The notes: generated by a model from the sequence alone, not told the origin. A DNA stretch of 64,000 bases from Klebsiella oxytoca (GCF_009707385.1 NZ_CP046115.1:2542001-2606000); one strand, 5' to 3'; shown: positions 41,270-50,880, counted from the first letter of the stretch. Program-made: numbers and translations.

Positions 41270-43234
41270 ATGCGCCTGCAAAACCATCATCTTGAACTAC
41301 TGAGTCCTGCCCGCGATGCCGGGATCGCCCGTGAAGCGATTTTACACGGTGCTGATGCGGTCTATATCGGCGGACCGGGCTTCGGCGCGCGGCATAACGC
41401 CAGCAACAGCCTGAGCGATATCGCCGGCCTGGTGCCGTTTGCCCGGCGCTATGGCGCAAAAGTGTTCGTGACTCTGAACACCATCCTTCATGATGATGAA
41501 CTGGAACCGGCGCAGCGTCTGATTACTGACCTGTATGAAACCGGTGTTGATGCGTTAATCGTCCAGGATATGGGGGTGATGGAGCTGGATATTCCACCAA
41601 TTGAGCTCCACGCCAGTACCCAGTGCGATATTCGCAGCGTCGAAAAAGCGAAATTTCTCTCCGACGTCGGTTTCAGCCAAATAGTCCTTGCCCGCGAGCT
41701 GAACCTTCAGCAGATCAGGGCGATTTACGATAATACCGACGCGACGATTGAATTCTTTATTCACGGCGCGCTGTGCGTGGCCTATTCCGGGCAGTGCAAT
41801 ATTTCCCACGCCCAGACCGGGCGCAGCGCTAACCGCGGCGACTGTTCTCAGGCCTGTCGTCTGCCGTACACCCTGAAAGACGACCAGGGTCGCGTGGTGG
41901 CATACGAAAAGCATCTGCTGTCAATGAAGGATAACGATCAGACCGCCAACCTGGCCGCTTTGATTGATGCCGGCGTGCGCTCCTTCAAAATTGAAGGCCG
42001 TTATAAAGATATGAGCTATGTGAAAAATATAACCGCTCATTATCGCCAGATGCTCGACGCCATTATTGAAGATCGCGGCGATCTGGCCCGCGCCTCGGCG
42101 GGGCGGACGGAGCACTTCTTTGTTCCCTCAACGGATAAAACCTTCCATCGCGGCAGCACCGACTATTTTGTTAATGCGCGCAAAGGCGATATTGGCGCGT
42201 TTGACTCGCCGAAGTTTATCGGTCTGCCGGTAGGTGAAGTGCTGAAGGTTGACAAAGATTTTCTCGATGTTGAGGTAAGCGAAGCGCTGACCAACGGCGA
42301 TGGCTTAAACGTGATGATTAAACGTGAAATCGTCGGCTTTCGCGCTAACACGGTAGAGAAAACCGGCGAAAATCGCTATCGCGTCTGGCCGAACGAGATG
42401 CCGGCTGATTTATACAAAGTGCGCCCGCATCAGCCGTTAAACCGTAATCTCGATCATAACTGGCAGCAGGCGCTGCTTAAAACCTCCAGCGAGCGTCGGG
42501 TTGCGGTCGATATCGAACTGAGCGGCTGGCAGGAACAGCTGGTGTTAACGATGACCAGCGAAGAGGGGGTGAGCGTCACCCACACGCTGGACGGCGAGTT
42601 TGCCGAAGCGACCCACGCTGAGAAGGCGCTGGCGAACCTGCGCGACGGCGTGGCGAAATTAGGCCAGACCATCTATTACTCGCGTAACGTGGAGATTAAC
42701 CTGCCGGGCGCGCTGTTCGTGCCAAACAGCCTGCTGAACCAGCTGCGCCGTGAAACGGCAGAAATGCTGGACGAGGCCCGTCTGAAAGCCGTGGTGCGCG
42801 GCAGCCGCAAGCCGGTATCCGTTCCGCCGCCGGTGTATCCGGAAACCCACCTGTCGTTTCTGGCTAACGTTTACAACCACAAAGCGCGCGAGTTTTATCA
42901 ACGCTACGGCGTCCAGCTTATCGACGCCGCCTACGAAGCCCATGAAGAGAAGGGCGACGTGCCGGTGATGATCACCAAGCACTGCCTGCGCTTTGCCTTC
43001 AACCTGTGTCCAAAACAGGCTAAAGGTTCGATTAAGAGCTGGAAAGCCACCCCAATGCAGCTGATTCACGGCGATGAAGTGCTGACGCTTAAGTTTGATT
43101 GCCGTCCGTGCGAAATGCATGTGGTCGGTAAGATAAAAAATCATATTCTGAAAATGCCGCTGCCGGGTAGCGTTGTGGCATCCGTGAGCCCCGATGAGCT
43201 GATGAAAACCCTGCCGAAACGCAAGGGTGCCTGA
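41270..43234 (+). CDS. rlhA: RlhA (YdcP), 23S rRNA C2501 hydroxylation protein, U32 family
   Basis: A 654-residue protein, against 653 in E. coli. I start it at 41270 because MRLQNHHLELLSPARDA then aligns base to base with the E. coli start, while the ATG at 41252 lacks a ribosome site. The U32 signature is present in IEFFIHGALCVAYSGQCNIS, followed by RGDCSQACRLPY; these cysteines, with others nearer the C-terminus (CLRFAFNLCPK, FDCRPCEMH), are thought to hold an iron-sulphur cluster. It hydroxylates C2501 of 23S rRNA using prephenate-derived chemistry. Confidence 0.95.
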   Translation: MRLQNHHLELLSPARDAGIAREAILHGADAVYIGGPGFGARHNASNSLSDIAGLVPFARRYGAKVFVTLNTILHDDELEPAQRLITDLYETGVDALIVQDMGVMELDIPPIELHASTQCDIRSVEKAKFLSDVGFSQIVLARELNLQQIRAIYDNTDATIEFFIHGALCVAYSGQCNISHAQTGRSANRGDCSQACRLPYTLKDDQGRVVAYEKHLLSMKDNDQTANLAALIDAGVRSFKIEGRYKDMSYVKNITAHYRQMLDAIIEDRGDLARASAGRTEHFFVPSTDKTFHRGSTDYFVNARKGDIGAFDSPKFIGLPVGEVLKVDKDFLDVEVSEALTNGDGLNVMIKREIVGFRANTVEKTGENRYRVWPNEMPADLYKVRPHQPLNRNLDHNWQQALLKTSSERRVAVDIELSGWQEQLVLTMTSEEGVSVTHTLDGEFAEATHAEKALANLRDGVAKLGQTIYYSRNVEINLPGALFVPNSLLNQLRRETAEMLDEARLKAVVRGSRKPVSVPPPVYPETHLSFLANVYNHKAREFYQRYGVQLIDAAYEAHEEKGDVPVMITKHCLRFAFNLCPKQAKGSIKSWKATPMQLIHGDEVLTLKFDCRPCEMHVVGKIKNHILKMPLPGSVVASVSPDELMKTLPKRKGA

Positions 43235-43247
43235 CAACCAGGAGTCG

Positions 43248-43475
43248 CTACTGGCAGATTTGCGCTTTCCGCGCATTTTGCCAGCGGTGATGCTCGCACA
43301 GGCTGGAGGCGGACTCTTCCGCCGCGCTGCGCAGCTCATCGCTATCGGCTTCGTGTTGCAACTGCTGTTCGAGGCTCTGTAGTGGGAAGAAATCATGTCC
43401 GTGCTGACGGGCCAGCACGTGGCCGGATAACAGGCTGTACGCTACCAGTAAGATTGAAACGCATCTTCCGCGCAT
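43248..43475 (-). CDS. yncJ: YncJ, small exported protein
   Basis: A 75-residue protein closely related to E. coli YncJ (76 aa): a Sec signal (ILLVAYSLLSGHVLA, cleavage after LA near residue 22) followed by a His-rich stretch and HEADSDELRSAAEESAS, which is almost the same in E. coli. Function unknown; periplasmic. It is convergent with rlhA, 13 bases from its stop. Confidence 0.92.
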   Translation of the reverse strand: MRGRCVSILLVAYSLLSGHVLARQHGHDFFPLQSLEQQLQHEADSDELRSAAEESASSLCEHHRWQNARKAQICQ

Positions 43476-43589
43476 ATCTTTTCCCTTCTGTTGTGGCGAG
43501 TACGGCTACTATGCCAGGGATTGGCTGAGCTTATTTACGCGTTTATCAAAGATGGGAAAAGACTTTGTCAGCGCTCCTGACGGAGGGCG

Positions 43590-43620
43590 AAAAAAAGCCC
43601 AACGATGGAACCGTCGGGCT
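43590..43620 (-). terminator. Intrinsic terminator of the cytochrome bd operon
   Basis: On the minus strand AGCCCGACGG-TTCC-ATCGTTGGGCT is followed by seven or more T residues, 25 bases beyond the stop of the small third gene. Confidence 0.9.
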
Positions 43621-43644
43621 GAATTCAAGAGGGTTAGCGCGCTG

Positions 43645-43770
43645 TCACGACTTCAATCCTGCTGCCGTCATCAGCAGCCGAAACCCCATACTCACCGCCG
43701 CCAGGGCCAGCACGCTGCCTCCCCACAGAGCGACCATCCATAGCGTTCGCTTAAGCCATAATCGTTGCAT
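43645..43770 (-). CDS. DUF2474-type small subunit of cytochrome bd (41 aa)
   Basis: A 41-residue single-pass membrane protein (hydrophobic WMVALWGGSVLALAAVSMGF). Its ATG at 43770 shares one base with the TGA of the subunit II gene (TGATG), so it is translationally coupled. Small CydX-like proteins of this length and position stabilise bd oxidases; DUF2474 proteins typically accompany the short-Q-loop oxidases. The longer frame upstream is out of place within subunit II. Confidence 0.85.
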   Translation of the reverse strand: MQRLWLKRTLWMVALWGGSVLALAAVSMGFRLLMTAAGLKS

Positions 43771-44780
43771 CAGTGATACCCCTCGCCGTGTTGAACTTTG
43801 CCGCGAAAAACGTAATAACTCCAGAAGGTGTAGCCAAGGATCACCGGTAAAATAAGCAGCGCGCCGACCAGCATAAAGCCCTGGCTTTGCGGCGGCGCGG
43901 CCGCCTGCCAAAGGGTGATGCCCGGTGGAATAATATGCGGCCAGATACTAATCCCCAGTCCGCTAAAACCGAGAAAGATAATTCCCAGCGTCAGCACAAA
44001 AGGCAGCAGGTGGCTGGCGCTGTTGCGCAGCGTTCGCCATAGCCAGGCGCCGATCGCCGCGACCAGCAGCGGTACCGGCAGCAGGAAGAAAATATTGGGC
44101 AAACTGAACCAGCGCCCGGCAATGGCCGGCTGCGCCAGCGGCGTCCAGATGCTGATGGCGATAATCACGACCAGCAGCGCCAGCAGTAGTATGCGCGCGG
44201 TAACGCGCATATTGCTGTGCAGCGCATTCTCGCTCTTCATCACCAGCCAGCTGGCGCCCAGCAGCGCATAGGCAACGCATAGCCCCAGACCGCAGAACAG
44301 GGTAAACGGCGTAAACCAGTCAAACATTCCGCCGCTGAAGCTGCGACCGCTGACCGCGAAGCCGTTGATCACCGCGCCGACAACGATTCCCTGCGCGAAG
44401 GTAGCCAGAATAGAACCGCCCATAAAAGCTCGATCCCAGAACGGGCGATGCGATGGCGTAGCGTTAAAACGAAACTCAAAGGCGACGCCGCGAAAAATAA
44501 GGCCGATCAGCATCAGCGTGAGCGGGATTGCCAGCGCATCGATAATCACCGCGTAGGCCAGCGGGAAAGCGCCGAACAGTCCCGCGCCGCCGAGCACCAG
44601 CCAGGTTTCATTGCCGTCCCAGACCGGCGCCACGCTGTTTACCATCACATCGCGGTCCGTAGCGTCCCGGGTAGTGGTGAATAAAATGCCAATTCCCAGG
44701 TCGAAACCGTCCATCACGATATACATCAGGGTGGCGAAGACGATAATGACAAACCAAATAACCGATAAATCGATACCCAT
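43770..44780 (-). CDS. Cytochrome bd-type ubiquinol oxidase subunit II
   Basis: A 336-residue CydB-family membrane protein with eight or so helices. Family features include the early YIVMDGFDLGIGIL and SVAPVWDGNETWLVLGGAGL. It pairs with subunit I in a quinol oxidase that reduces O2 to water without proton pumping. Its ATG overlaps the TAA of subunit I by one base (TAATG). It is shorter than E. coli CydB (379), as usual in the cyanide-insensitive branch. Confidence 0.93.
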   Translation of the reverse strand: MGIDLSVIWFVIIVFATLMYIVMDGFDLGIGILFTTTRDATDRDVMVNSVAPVWDGNETWLVLGGAGLFGAFPLAYAVIIDALAIPLTLMLIGLIFRGVAFEFRFNATPSHRPFWDRAFMGGSILATFAQGIVVGAVINGFAVSGRSFSGGMFDWFTPFTLFCGLGLCVAYALLGASWLVMKSENALHSNMRVTARILLLALLVVIIAISIWTPLAQPAIAGRWFSLPNIFFLLPVPLLVAAIGAWLWRTLRNSASHLLPFVLTLGIIFLGFSGLGISIWPHIIPPGITLWQAAAPPQSQGFMLVGALLILPVILGYTFWSYYVFRGKVQHGEGYH

Positions 44781-46177
44781 TAGTGGAACTCCTTCTGCTG
44801 TTCACGGCCGGTGGCGGCGGAGAGCGGGCGAGCTGGCGTGCCGGAAGTTGGCGGCTGCGCGTCCTGCGGTCCTTTACGAATCAGACGCAGCATATAGCTG
44901 TAGCCGACGCCGAATACCGAACCGTAGACGACGATAAAAGTCAGCAGGCTGATAGACATATGCAGGTCGCCATGCGCGGAGACGGCATCGGCAGTTCGCT
45001 GTACGCCGTAGACGACCCACGGCTGGCGGCCCACCTCGGTGGTCACCCAGCCCGCCAGGATAGCGATAAGTCCCGAAGGCCCCATCCAGAGCGCAAAGCG
45101 TAAAAAGGGCCTGGATTGATACAGCCGACCGCGATAGCGCAGCCACAGGGCCAGCGCGCCGAGCAGGATCATCAGCATGCCGAGCCCGGCCATCAGGCGG
45201 AAAGACCAGAACACGATGGTGGAGTCAGGTCTGTCTTCCGCGGCGAACTCCTTAAGCGCGGGCACCTGCTTATCCAGACTGTGGGTGAGGATCAGGCTGC
45301 CTAGCGCCGGGATTTCCAGGCCGTAGCGGGTCCGCTCCTGCTGCATATCCGGCCAGCCGAACAGCAGTAGCGGGGTGGGTTCGCCGGGGATATTCTCCCA
45401 GTGGCCTTCAATGGCGGCGATTTTGGCCGGCTGGTGCTTGAGCGTATTCAGCCCGTGCATATCACCAATTAATGCCTGGGTCGGGGCGACAATCAGCGTC
45501 ATCCACAGCGCCATCGAGAACATTGCGCGCACGGCAGGGGTATTGTTGCCCCGCAGCAGGTGCCATGCCGCCGACGCCCCAACGAACAGCGCGCTGCTGA
45601 GAAACGCCGCCACCGACATATGCAGCAGGCGGTAAGGGAACGATGGATTAAAGATAACCGCGAACCAGTCCACCGGTACCACCTGGCCATTGACGATTTC
45701 AAAGCCCTGCGGCGTTTGCATCCAGCTATTGGAGGCGAGGATCCAGAAGGTTGAAATGATGGTCCCCAGCGCCACCATGCAGGTGGCGAAGAAGTGCAGA
45801 CCGGGGCCGACGCGGTTCCAGCCGAACAGCATCACGCCGAGAAATCCCGCTTCGAGGAAGAAGGCGGTCAGCACTTCGTAGGTCAGCAGCGGGCCGGTTA
45901 TGCTCCCGGCGAATTCTGAAAATCCGCTCCAGTTAGTACCGAACTGGTAGGCCATCACCAGACCTGAAACCACGCCCATCCCGAAATTGACGGCGAAAAT
46001 TTTCGACCAGAAGTGGTAAAGCGAGCGCCAGGTTGGGTTTTTGGTTTTTAACCATAAGCCCTCCAGCACCGCGAGGTAGCTGGCTAACCCGATAGTGATG
46101 GCGGGGAAGATAATATGAAATGACACGGTAAAGGCGAACTGGATCCGCGCCAGGTGAAATGCATCAAGACCGAACAT
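44780..46177 (-). CDS. Cytochrome bd-type ubiquinol oxidase subunit I, short-Q-loop type
   Basis: A 465-residue CydA-family protein. The haem b595 ligand His21 is in QFAFTVSFHIIFPA; the quinol site motif GRQPWVVYGVQRTADAVS follows GWVTTEVGR with no long insertion, so the C-terminal half of the Q loop is missing, unlike E. coli CydA (522). This form matches the CioA/CIO branch, often less sensitive to cyanide. Together with the next two genes it forms a three-gene operon; E. coli has cydABX and appCBX elsewhere, so this is probably an extra oxidase. Confidence 0.93.
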   Translation of the reverse strand: MFGLDAFHLARIQFAFTVSFHIIFPAITIGLASYLAVLEGLWLKTKNPTWRSLYHFWSKIFAVNFGMGVVSGLVMAYQFGTNWSGFSEFAGSITGPLLTYEVLTAFFLEAGFLGVMLFGWNRVGPGLHFFATCMVALGTIISTFWILASNSWMQTPQGFEIVNGQVVPVDWFAVIFNPSFPYRLLHMSVAAFLSSALFVGASAAWHLLRGNNTPAVRAMFSMALWMTLIVAPTQALIGDMHGLNTLKHQPAKIAAIEGHWENIPGEPTPLLLFGWPDMQQERTRYGLEIPALGSLILTHSLDKQVPALKEFAAEDRPDSTIVFWSFRLMAGLGMLMILLGALALWLRYRGRLYQSRPFLRFALWMGPSGLIAILAGWVTTEVGRQPWVVYGVQRTADAVSAHGDLHMSISLLTFIVVYGSVFGVGYSYMLRLIRKGPQDAQPPTSGTPARPLSAATGREQQKEFH

Positions 46178-46933
46178 GCAGAACTCCGCTACAAAATTGA
46201 TTCAGCGCAATTCTAGGCCTCACTCATCGTTGATAGCAGGAACAGAAAACGTGTTTTTCTCTATAACAGTTGCCATCAGTTTTTTGGGATTGTTGACATA
46301 TATTCTTTTAGTCTAAAATCAAGCTATTTGAGGGTCCCCTTTAGTGTGCTATTTTCATTAGACATTTGCGCGGGGGTTGATTATTTTTAAGGTTATCTTT
46401 GAATAATTAGTTTATATATTTAAATTTATAATATTGGTCAGCTAAATAATTCATGGTCTGCTTGTCGCCATAATGCCGAAATATTTTTTACTGTCGCTAC
46501 GTATTTATTTACTATGCGGGCAAGGGCTATTTCTTTTCTCGGGTTTTTATTAAGCACTGAATCAAGTGCCAGCTTGAGTTATACCATTTATTTATCCGCA
46601 AGATTTAACGGTTGATGTATTTATTCTGGATATTTTACAGGGGATGTGGGTGTGTCAAGTAATGGATTACGAAGTTTATGCGTTGTTTTGCTTATTATGA
46701 TGTTTTTCTGGGCATTTTTAGCGTGGGGAATCGTCTTCCTGTTATAGCAATAGGTTGTTACTTAATCACTCCTGCGTATTGTGCTTAGTACGGGTAGGTG
46801 AGGTGGTGTCAAATTACGTAGCGTTAAGTAATGTCTGCTGCTGTTAATATCAGTAAATAGGTCAGTATATTAAAATTGGCCTATTTTTTTATCTGATATA
46901 CAATCGTGCTGACCTTTTCCTACGGATTTTGAT
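46178..46933. other. AT-rich intergenic region between cytochrome bd and ydcR
   Basis: A 756-base spacer, visibly richer in A and T than the genes around it. It must hold the promoters of two divergent genes. I found one plausible tiny membrane frame (46652-46747, listed separately) and no other convincing gene. The composition suggests horizontally acquired or silenced DNA, or extensive regulation. Confidence 0.5.
46652..46747 (+). CDS. Candidate 31-residue single-pass membrane protein, GTG start
   Basis: A 31-codon frame starts with GTG at 46652, preceded by GGGGATGTGGG. The product has a hydrophobic run (VVLLIMMFFWAFLAWGIVFL) that would span a membrane once, after a short polar N-terminus (SSNGLRS). 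No homologue recognised; expression is unproven. Confidence 0.4.
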   Translation: MSSNGLRSLCVVLLIMMFFWAFLAWGIVFLL

Positions 46934-48346
46934 ATGAAAAAGTACCAGCAGCTGGCGCAGCAGATTACCGAACAGATTGGGCTTGGGGTATGGTTACCCG
47001 GCGACAGGCTGCCCTCGCTGCGCGAACAGGTGGTGAGCAGCGGCATGAGTTTCATGACCGTCAGCCACGCTTATCAGCTGTTGGAGAGCCAGGGCCGGAT
47101 TATCGCGCGCCCACAGTCCGGCTATTATGTCGCGCCGCAGCCGATCAAACAGCGCCAGCCTGAGCCGCCTGCGCAGGTGACGCGCGATGAATCGGTTGAT
47201 ATCAATACCTATATTTTCGAGGTGCTGCAGGCCAGCCGTCAGGCCTCCATGCTGCCATTTGCCTCTGCCTTCCCTGATCCACGTCTGTTCCCGCTGCCGC
47301 AGCTCAACCGCTCGCTGGCGCAGGTGAGCAAAACCGCTACCGCGATGAGCGTGATTGAAAACCTGCCGCCGGGGAACGATGACCTTCGTCACGCCATTGC
47401 CCGGCGCTACGCGCTGCAGGGGATGAATATCTCCCCGGACGACATCGTGATCACCGCCGGGGCGCTGGAGGCGCTGAATCTTAGCCTACAGGCCGTCACC
47501 GAACCTGGCGATTGGGTGGTCGTGGAAAATCCCTGCTTCTACGGAGCGCTGCAGGCGCTGGAAAGGCTGCGTCTGAAGGCATTGTCGGTAGCTACCGATG
47601 TTAAAGAAGGGATAGATCTTGCCGCGCTGGAGCAGGCGTTGCAGAACTATCCGGTTAAAGCCTGCTGGCTGATGACCAACGGGCAAAACCCGCTCGGCTT
47701 TACCCTCAGCGCGGAGAAAAAGGCACGGCTGGTCGCGCTGCTTGCGCGTTACAACGTGATGCTGATTGAAGATGACGTCTACAGCGAACTCTATTTTGGC
47801 CGCGAAAAACCGCTGCCGGCCAAATCCTGGGATCGTGACGACAGGGTGCTGCACTGTAGCTCTTTTTCCAAATGCCTGGTGCCCGGGTTTCGTATCGGCT
47901 GGGTGGCGGCGGGTAAGCACGCCCGGCGCATTCAGCAGCTACAGTTGATGAGCACTCTTTCCACCAGTTCGCCCATGCAGCTGGCGCTGGTGGATTACCT
48001 TTCGACCAAGCGCTACGACGCGCATTTACGCCGCTTGCGCCGTCAGCTTGCCGAACGCAAACAGCAGGCCTGGCAGGCGCTGCTGCGCCACCTTCCCGCA
48101 GAGGTAAAAATTCATCATAGCGATAGCGGCTATTTTCTCTGGCTCGAGCTGCCAGCCGGAGCCGATGCGGGGGAGCTGAGCGCCCGCGCGCTGGCCTATA
48201 ACATCAGCATTGCCCCCGGAAAAATGTTCTCCACCACCGCCAGCTGGACTTCATTTTTCCGCTTTAATACCGCCTGGGGATGGGGCGAAAAAGAGGAGCA
48301 GGGGGTTAAGCTGTTGGGTAAGCTGATCCGCGAGATGCTGGCATAG
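46934..48346 (+). CDS. ydcR: YdcR, MocR-type (GntR + aminotransferase) regulator
   Basis: A 470-residue protein, against 468 in E. coli, with near-identical ends. The N-terminal GntR winged helix (about residues 1-70: LGVWLPGDRLPSLREQVVSS) is followed by a class I aminotransferase-like domain that binds PLP; the lysine is in HCSSFSKCLVPGFRIGW, and the cofactor Asp/Asn in NPCFYGALQ and TNGQNPLGF. MocR proteins are PLP-responsive regulators. In E. coli it precedes ydcSTUV-patD; here it precedes patD across a 764-base gap. Confidence 0.94.
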   Translation: MKKYQQLAQQITEQIGLGVWLPGDRLPSLREQVVSSGMSFMTVSHAYQLLESQGRIIARPQSGYYVAPQPIKQRQPEPPAQVTRDESVDINTYIFEVLQASRQASMLPFASAFPDPRLFPLPQLNRSLAQVSKTATAMSVIENLPPGNDDLRHAIARRYALQGMNISPDDIVITAGALEALNLSLQAVTEPGDWVVVENPCFYGALQALERLRLKALSVATDVKEGIDLAALEQALQNYPVKACWLMTNGQNPLGFTLSAEKKARLVALLARYNVMLIEDDVYSELYFGREKPLPAKSWDRDDRVLHCSSFSKCLVPGFRIGWVAAGKHARRIQQLQLMSTLSTSSPMQLALVDYLSTKRYDAHLRRLRRQLAERKQQAWQALLRHLPAEVKIHHSDSGYFLWLELPAGADAGELSARALAYNISIAPGKMFSTTASWTSFFRFNTAWGWGEKEEQGVKLLGKLIREMLA

Positions 48347-49110
48347 CTTTGTTTATTCCCCGCCGGATGATCTCCCCGTTAAATAAACGGTTATTAGCGG
48401 GCAATATATGAATAACAATTCGGCTTGCCGGGAGCCGGTAGAGGCGTAAATTCCCGGTAGCTGATTTACGCTGGTGGCAGGGGAATGAGCAGAGCCATCG
48501 TAGTGGTAACCTGAAGTAGCAAGCGGATCATCTCCGGCAGTACCCTGGCGGGGCATCTGCACAGCTGTATTCTCCCGCTAACTCCTTGTCTATAAAACAC
48601 AAAGTTATCCCGTCTATTTCGTGTTTGCGTAATGCGTCCCTTGTCACAAGCTGAATATATTTCCCCCGAAGGCCACAGCGCGCCGTCTACGGTTATTAAG
48701 GGAGAGATCTTTACGGCGCGGTCGTTTTCCCGGCAGGGGCGATCGGCAATAGGGAGGGCGGTGGCGTTTACTCTGATGGCTCTTTATCCGCCAGCGTTTG
48801 ATGCACTCTGAACGCGCAGCGCTGTTCCTGAAAGAGGCAGGCTGGGGAGAGGTTATGTTCCTTCATTTCCCGCTGATGAATATCACCCTGCGGGCGTTAA
48901 GACCGGCGGCGCGGTCTTCAGCTTGGCGCAGCGATACTCACCATTAAGTGACGTTGTCACTTAAGCGCGCGGCTAAGCCTATTGCCTGCGAGCTGATACC
49001 TGGCACGCAGGCTGCAAGTGACGTTAATTCCAGTTCTGACTGGTGACTCACCCGTGACGGCGACCTCAGCGCTGAAAACGGAAAACAGAATACCGATACA
49101 GGATAATGCT
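48347..49110. other. Long spacer between ydcR and patD, where E. coli has ydcSTUV
   Basis: This 764-base stretch contains no frame I can support. In E. coli the putrescine-type ABC transporter genes ydcS, ydcT, ydcU and ydcV lie here; I found no recognisable remnant. It carries a perfect 21-base palindrome at 48944-48964, and near 49084-49108 the leader of patD. Confidence 0.55.
48944..48964. promoter_or_regulatory. Perfect 21-base palindrome upstream of patD
   Basis: TTAAGTGAC-GTT-GTCACTTAA has 9-base perfect arms about a 3-base centre, 146 bases upstream of the patD ATG. It looks like a dimeric regulator site, for example of a GntR or TetR-type protein. No matching regulator is obvious beyond ydcR upstream. 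Confidence 0.6.
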
Positions 49111-50538
49111 ATGCAAAATAACCTCTTAATTAACGGTAAGCTGGTGGCAGGGAAAGGCGAGACTGTACCAGTGTATAATCCTGCTACCGGCGAAGAGATT
49201 TTGTCGATCGCTGAAGCCTCGGCCGAGCAGGTGGATGCCGCGGTTGAGGCGGCTGACCAGGCTTTTACCCTCTGGAGCCAGACTACGCCGAAAACCCGCG
49301 CCGAATGCCTGCTAGCGCTGGCGGAGGTGATTACCGAACATGCGCAGACGCTGGCTGAGCTGGAATCGCTAAACTGCGGCAAGCCTCTGCACTGCGTGGT
49401 CAGCGATGAGCTACCTGCGGTGGCCGATGTATTCCGCTTTTTTGCCGGGGCGGCCCGCTGTCTGCCGGGGATGGCGGCAGGAGAGTATCTTGAGGGCCAC
49501 ACTTCTATGATCCGCCGGGACCCGGTTGGCGTTGTTGCCTCTATCGCGCCGTGGAACTACCCCCTGATGATGGCGGCCTGGAAGCTGGCTCCGGCCCTGG
49601 CGGCTGGCAACTGCGTGGTGATCAAACCTTCGGAGATTACCCCTTTCACCGCGCTGAAGCTGGGCGAACTGGCAAAAGATATTTTCCCCGCAGGAGTGCT
49701 CAACGTGCTTTTTGGCCGCGGCTCGACCGTTGGCGATCCGCTAACCGCCCACGCTAAGGTCCGCATGGTGTCATTGACCGGATCGATTGCTACAGGGGCG
49801 CATATTATTGGCCAGACCGCGTCGGCGATTAAACGTACCCATATGGAACTGGGTGGGAAAGCGCCGGTCATCGTCTTTGATGATGCGGATATTGCTGCGG
49901 TGGTGGAAGGCGTACGGACCTTTGGTTTTTATAATGCCGGCCAGGACTGTACCGCCGCCTGTCGGATTTATGCACAGGCCGGGATCTATGACCAACTGGT
50001 GGAGAAACTCGGCGCAGCGGTTGCCAGCCTGAAGATGGGGCCACCGGATGATGAAACGACGGAGCTGGGGCCGCTAAGCTCGCAGGCGCATCTGGACAGG
50101 GTCAGCGCCGCCGTCGACGCCGCCCGCACGCTGCCGCATATCCGGGTCGTCACCGGCGGTAGCCGCGCGCCCGGTAACGGTTACTACTATCAACCCACGC
50201 TGCTGGCGGGGGCTAAGCAGGAAGATGCGATTGTGCAGCGCGAGGTCTTCGGCCCGGTGGTCAGCATCACCTCCTTTACTGACGAAGAGCAGGCGCTCAG
50301 CTGGGCCAACGATTCGCAGTATGGCCTTGCTTCATCGGTATGGACGAAGGATGTCGGCAGGGCGCACCGTCTTAGCGCGCGTTTACAATATGGTTGCACC
50401 TGGGTTAATACGCATTTTATGCTGGTCAGCGAAATGCCGCACGGCGGGCAGAAACTCTCGGGATACGGCAAAGATATGTCAATGTATGGCCTGGAGGACT
50501 ATACCACCATCAGGCACGTGATGATTAAGCATGGGTAA
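49111..50538 (+). CDS. patD: Gamma-aminobutyraldehyde dehydrogenase
   Basis: A 475-residue NAD-dependent aldehyde dehydrogenase (E. coli PatD 474) that oxidises 4-aminobutanal to GABA in putrescine degradation. Start at 49111 ([10 protein letters not shown]) rather than the longer frame, because E. coli PatD begins likewise. Catalytic Glu247 is in MELGGKAP and Cys280 in [13 protein letters not shown]; the C-terminus [19 protein letters not shown] is typical. In E. coli it is the last gene of ydcSTUV-patD; here it stands alone behind a long spacer with a palindrome. Confidence 0.93.
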   Translation: MQNNLLINGKLVAGKGETVPVYNPATGEEILSIAEASAEQVDAAVEAADQAFTLWSQTTPKTRAECLLALAEVITEHAQTLAELESLNCGKPLHCVVSDELPAVADVFRFFAGAARCLPGMAAGEYLEGHTSMIRRDPVGVVASIAPWNYPLMMAAWKLAPALAAGNCVVIKPSEITPFTALKLGELAKDIFPAGVLNVLFGRGSTVGDPLTAHAKVRMVSLTGSIATGAHIIGQTASAIKRTHMELGGKAPVIVFDDADIAAVVEGVRTFGFYNAGQDCTAACRIYAQAGIYDQLVEKLGAAVASLKMGPPDDETTELGPLSSQAHLDRVSAAVDAARTLPHIRVVTGGSRAPGNGYYYQPTLLAGAKQEDAIVQREVFGPVVSITSFTDEEQALSWANDSQYGLASSVWTKDVGRAHRLSARLQYGCTWVNTHFMLVSEMPHGGQKLSGYGKDMSMYGLEDYTTIRHVMIKHG

Positions 50539-50619
50539 ACCGGCGATGGTAAGTATTAGCGTTAACCTGGCTTGCTCAGCATGGCTACGGCAGTAAGTGT
50601 TAAAACAGAGGCTGAGGGA

Positions 50620-50776
50620 TATGAGAATATTCTTATGCCCCTTCAAGAGCTAAGCCATTGTGAGTGCCGGAGATAAGCGCCGGGTGGGGTCGGTTACTCG
50701 CCGCTCGCGAGATGCTTCCTTCAGCTAACTAACGCGATTATTCTCAAGCCCCTGCCTGTGCTGCAGGGGCTTTTTG
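50620..50776 (+). ncRNA. Candidate structured RNA ending in a strong terminator
   Basis: Downstream of patD, GAGAATA (about 50632) can pair with TATTCTC (about 50739), which would fold the 5' end onto the region just before a strong terminator (AGCCCCTGC-loop-GCAGGGGCT then TTTTT, 50747-50775). Closing of 5' and 3' ends is known from type I toxin mRNAs. No clear toxin frame was found (a 10-codon ATG frame begins about 50629). Promoter and expression are unproven. Confidence 0.3.
50746..50776 (+). terminator. Strong intrinsic terminator about 200 bases after patD
   Basis: A 9-base GC stem (AGCCCCTGC / GCAGGGGCT) followed by a run of T. It may end the patD transcript or a separate small RNA. 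Confidence 0.85.
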
Positions 50777-50880
50777 TTGTGTTAGCGCTATAAACTTGTT
50801 GCTGTGATTTTATCTGCTGTCAAAACAGCAGCAATTTATTACGTTTGCAGTCATTTATTTTTTGGATAATGATTATCAGG

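Noticed and set aside
46470-46560. 26-codon frame starting MPKYFLLSLRIY in the AT-rich gap
   Set aside because: No ribosome site, and weak hydrophobic profile compared with the 46652 frame.
48770-48840. Possible remnant of ydcSTUV in the patD spacer
   Set aside because: Short frames such as AFTLMALYPPAFDAL show no resemblance that I can recognise to those proteins.
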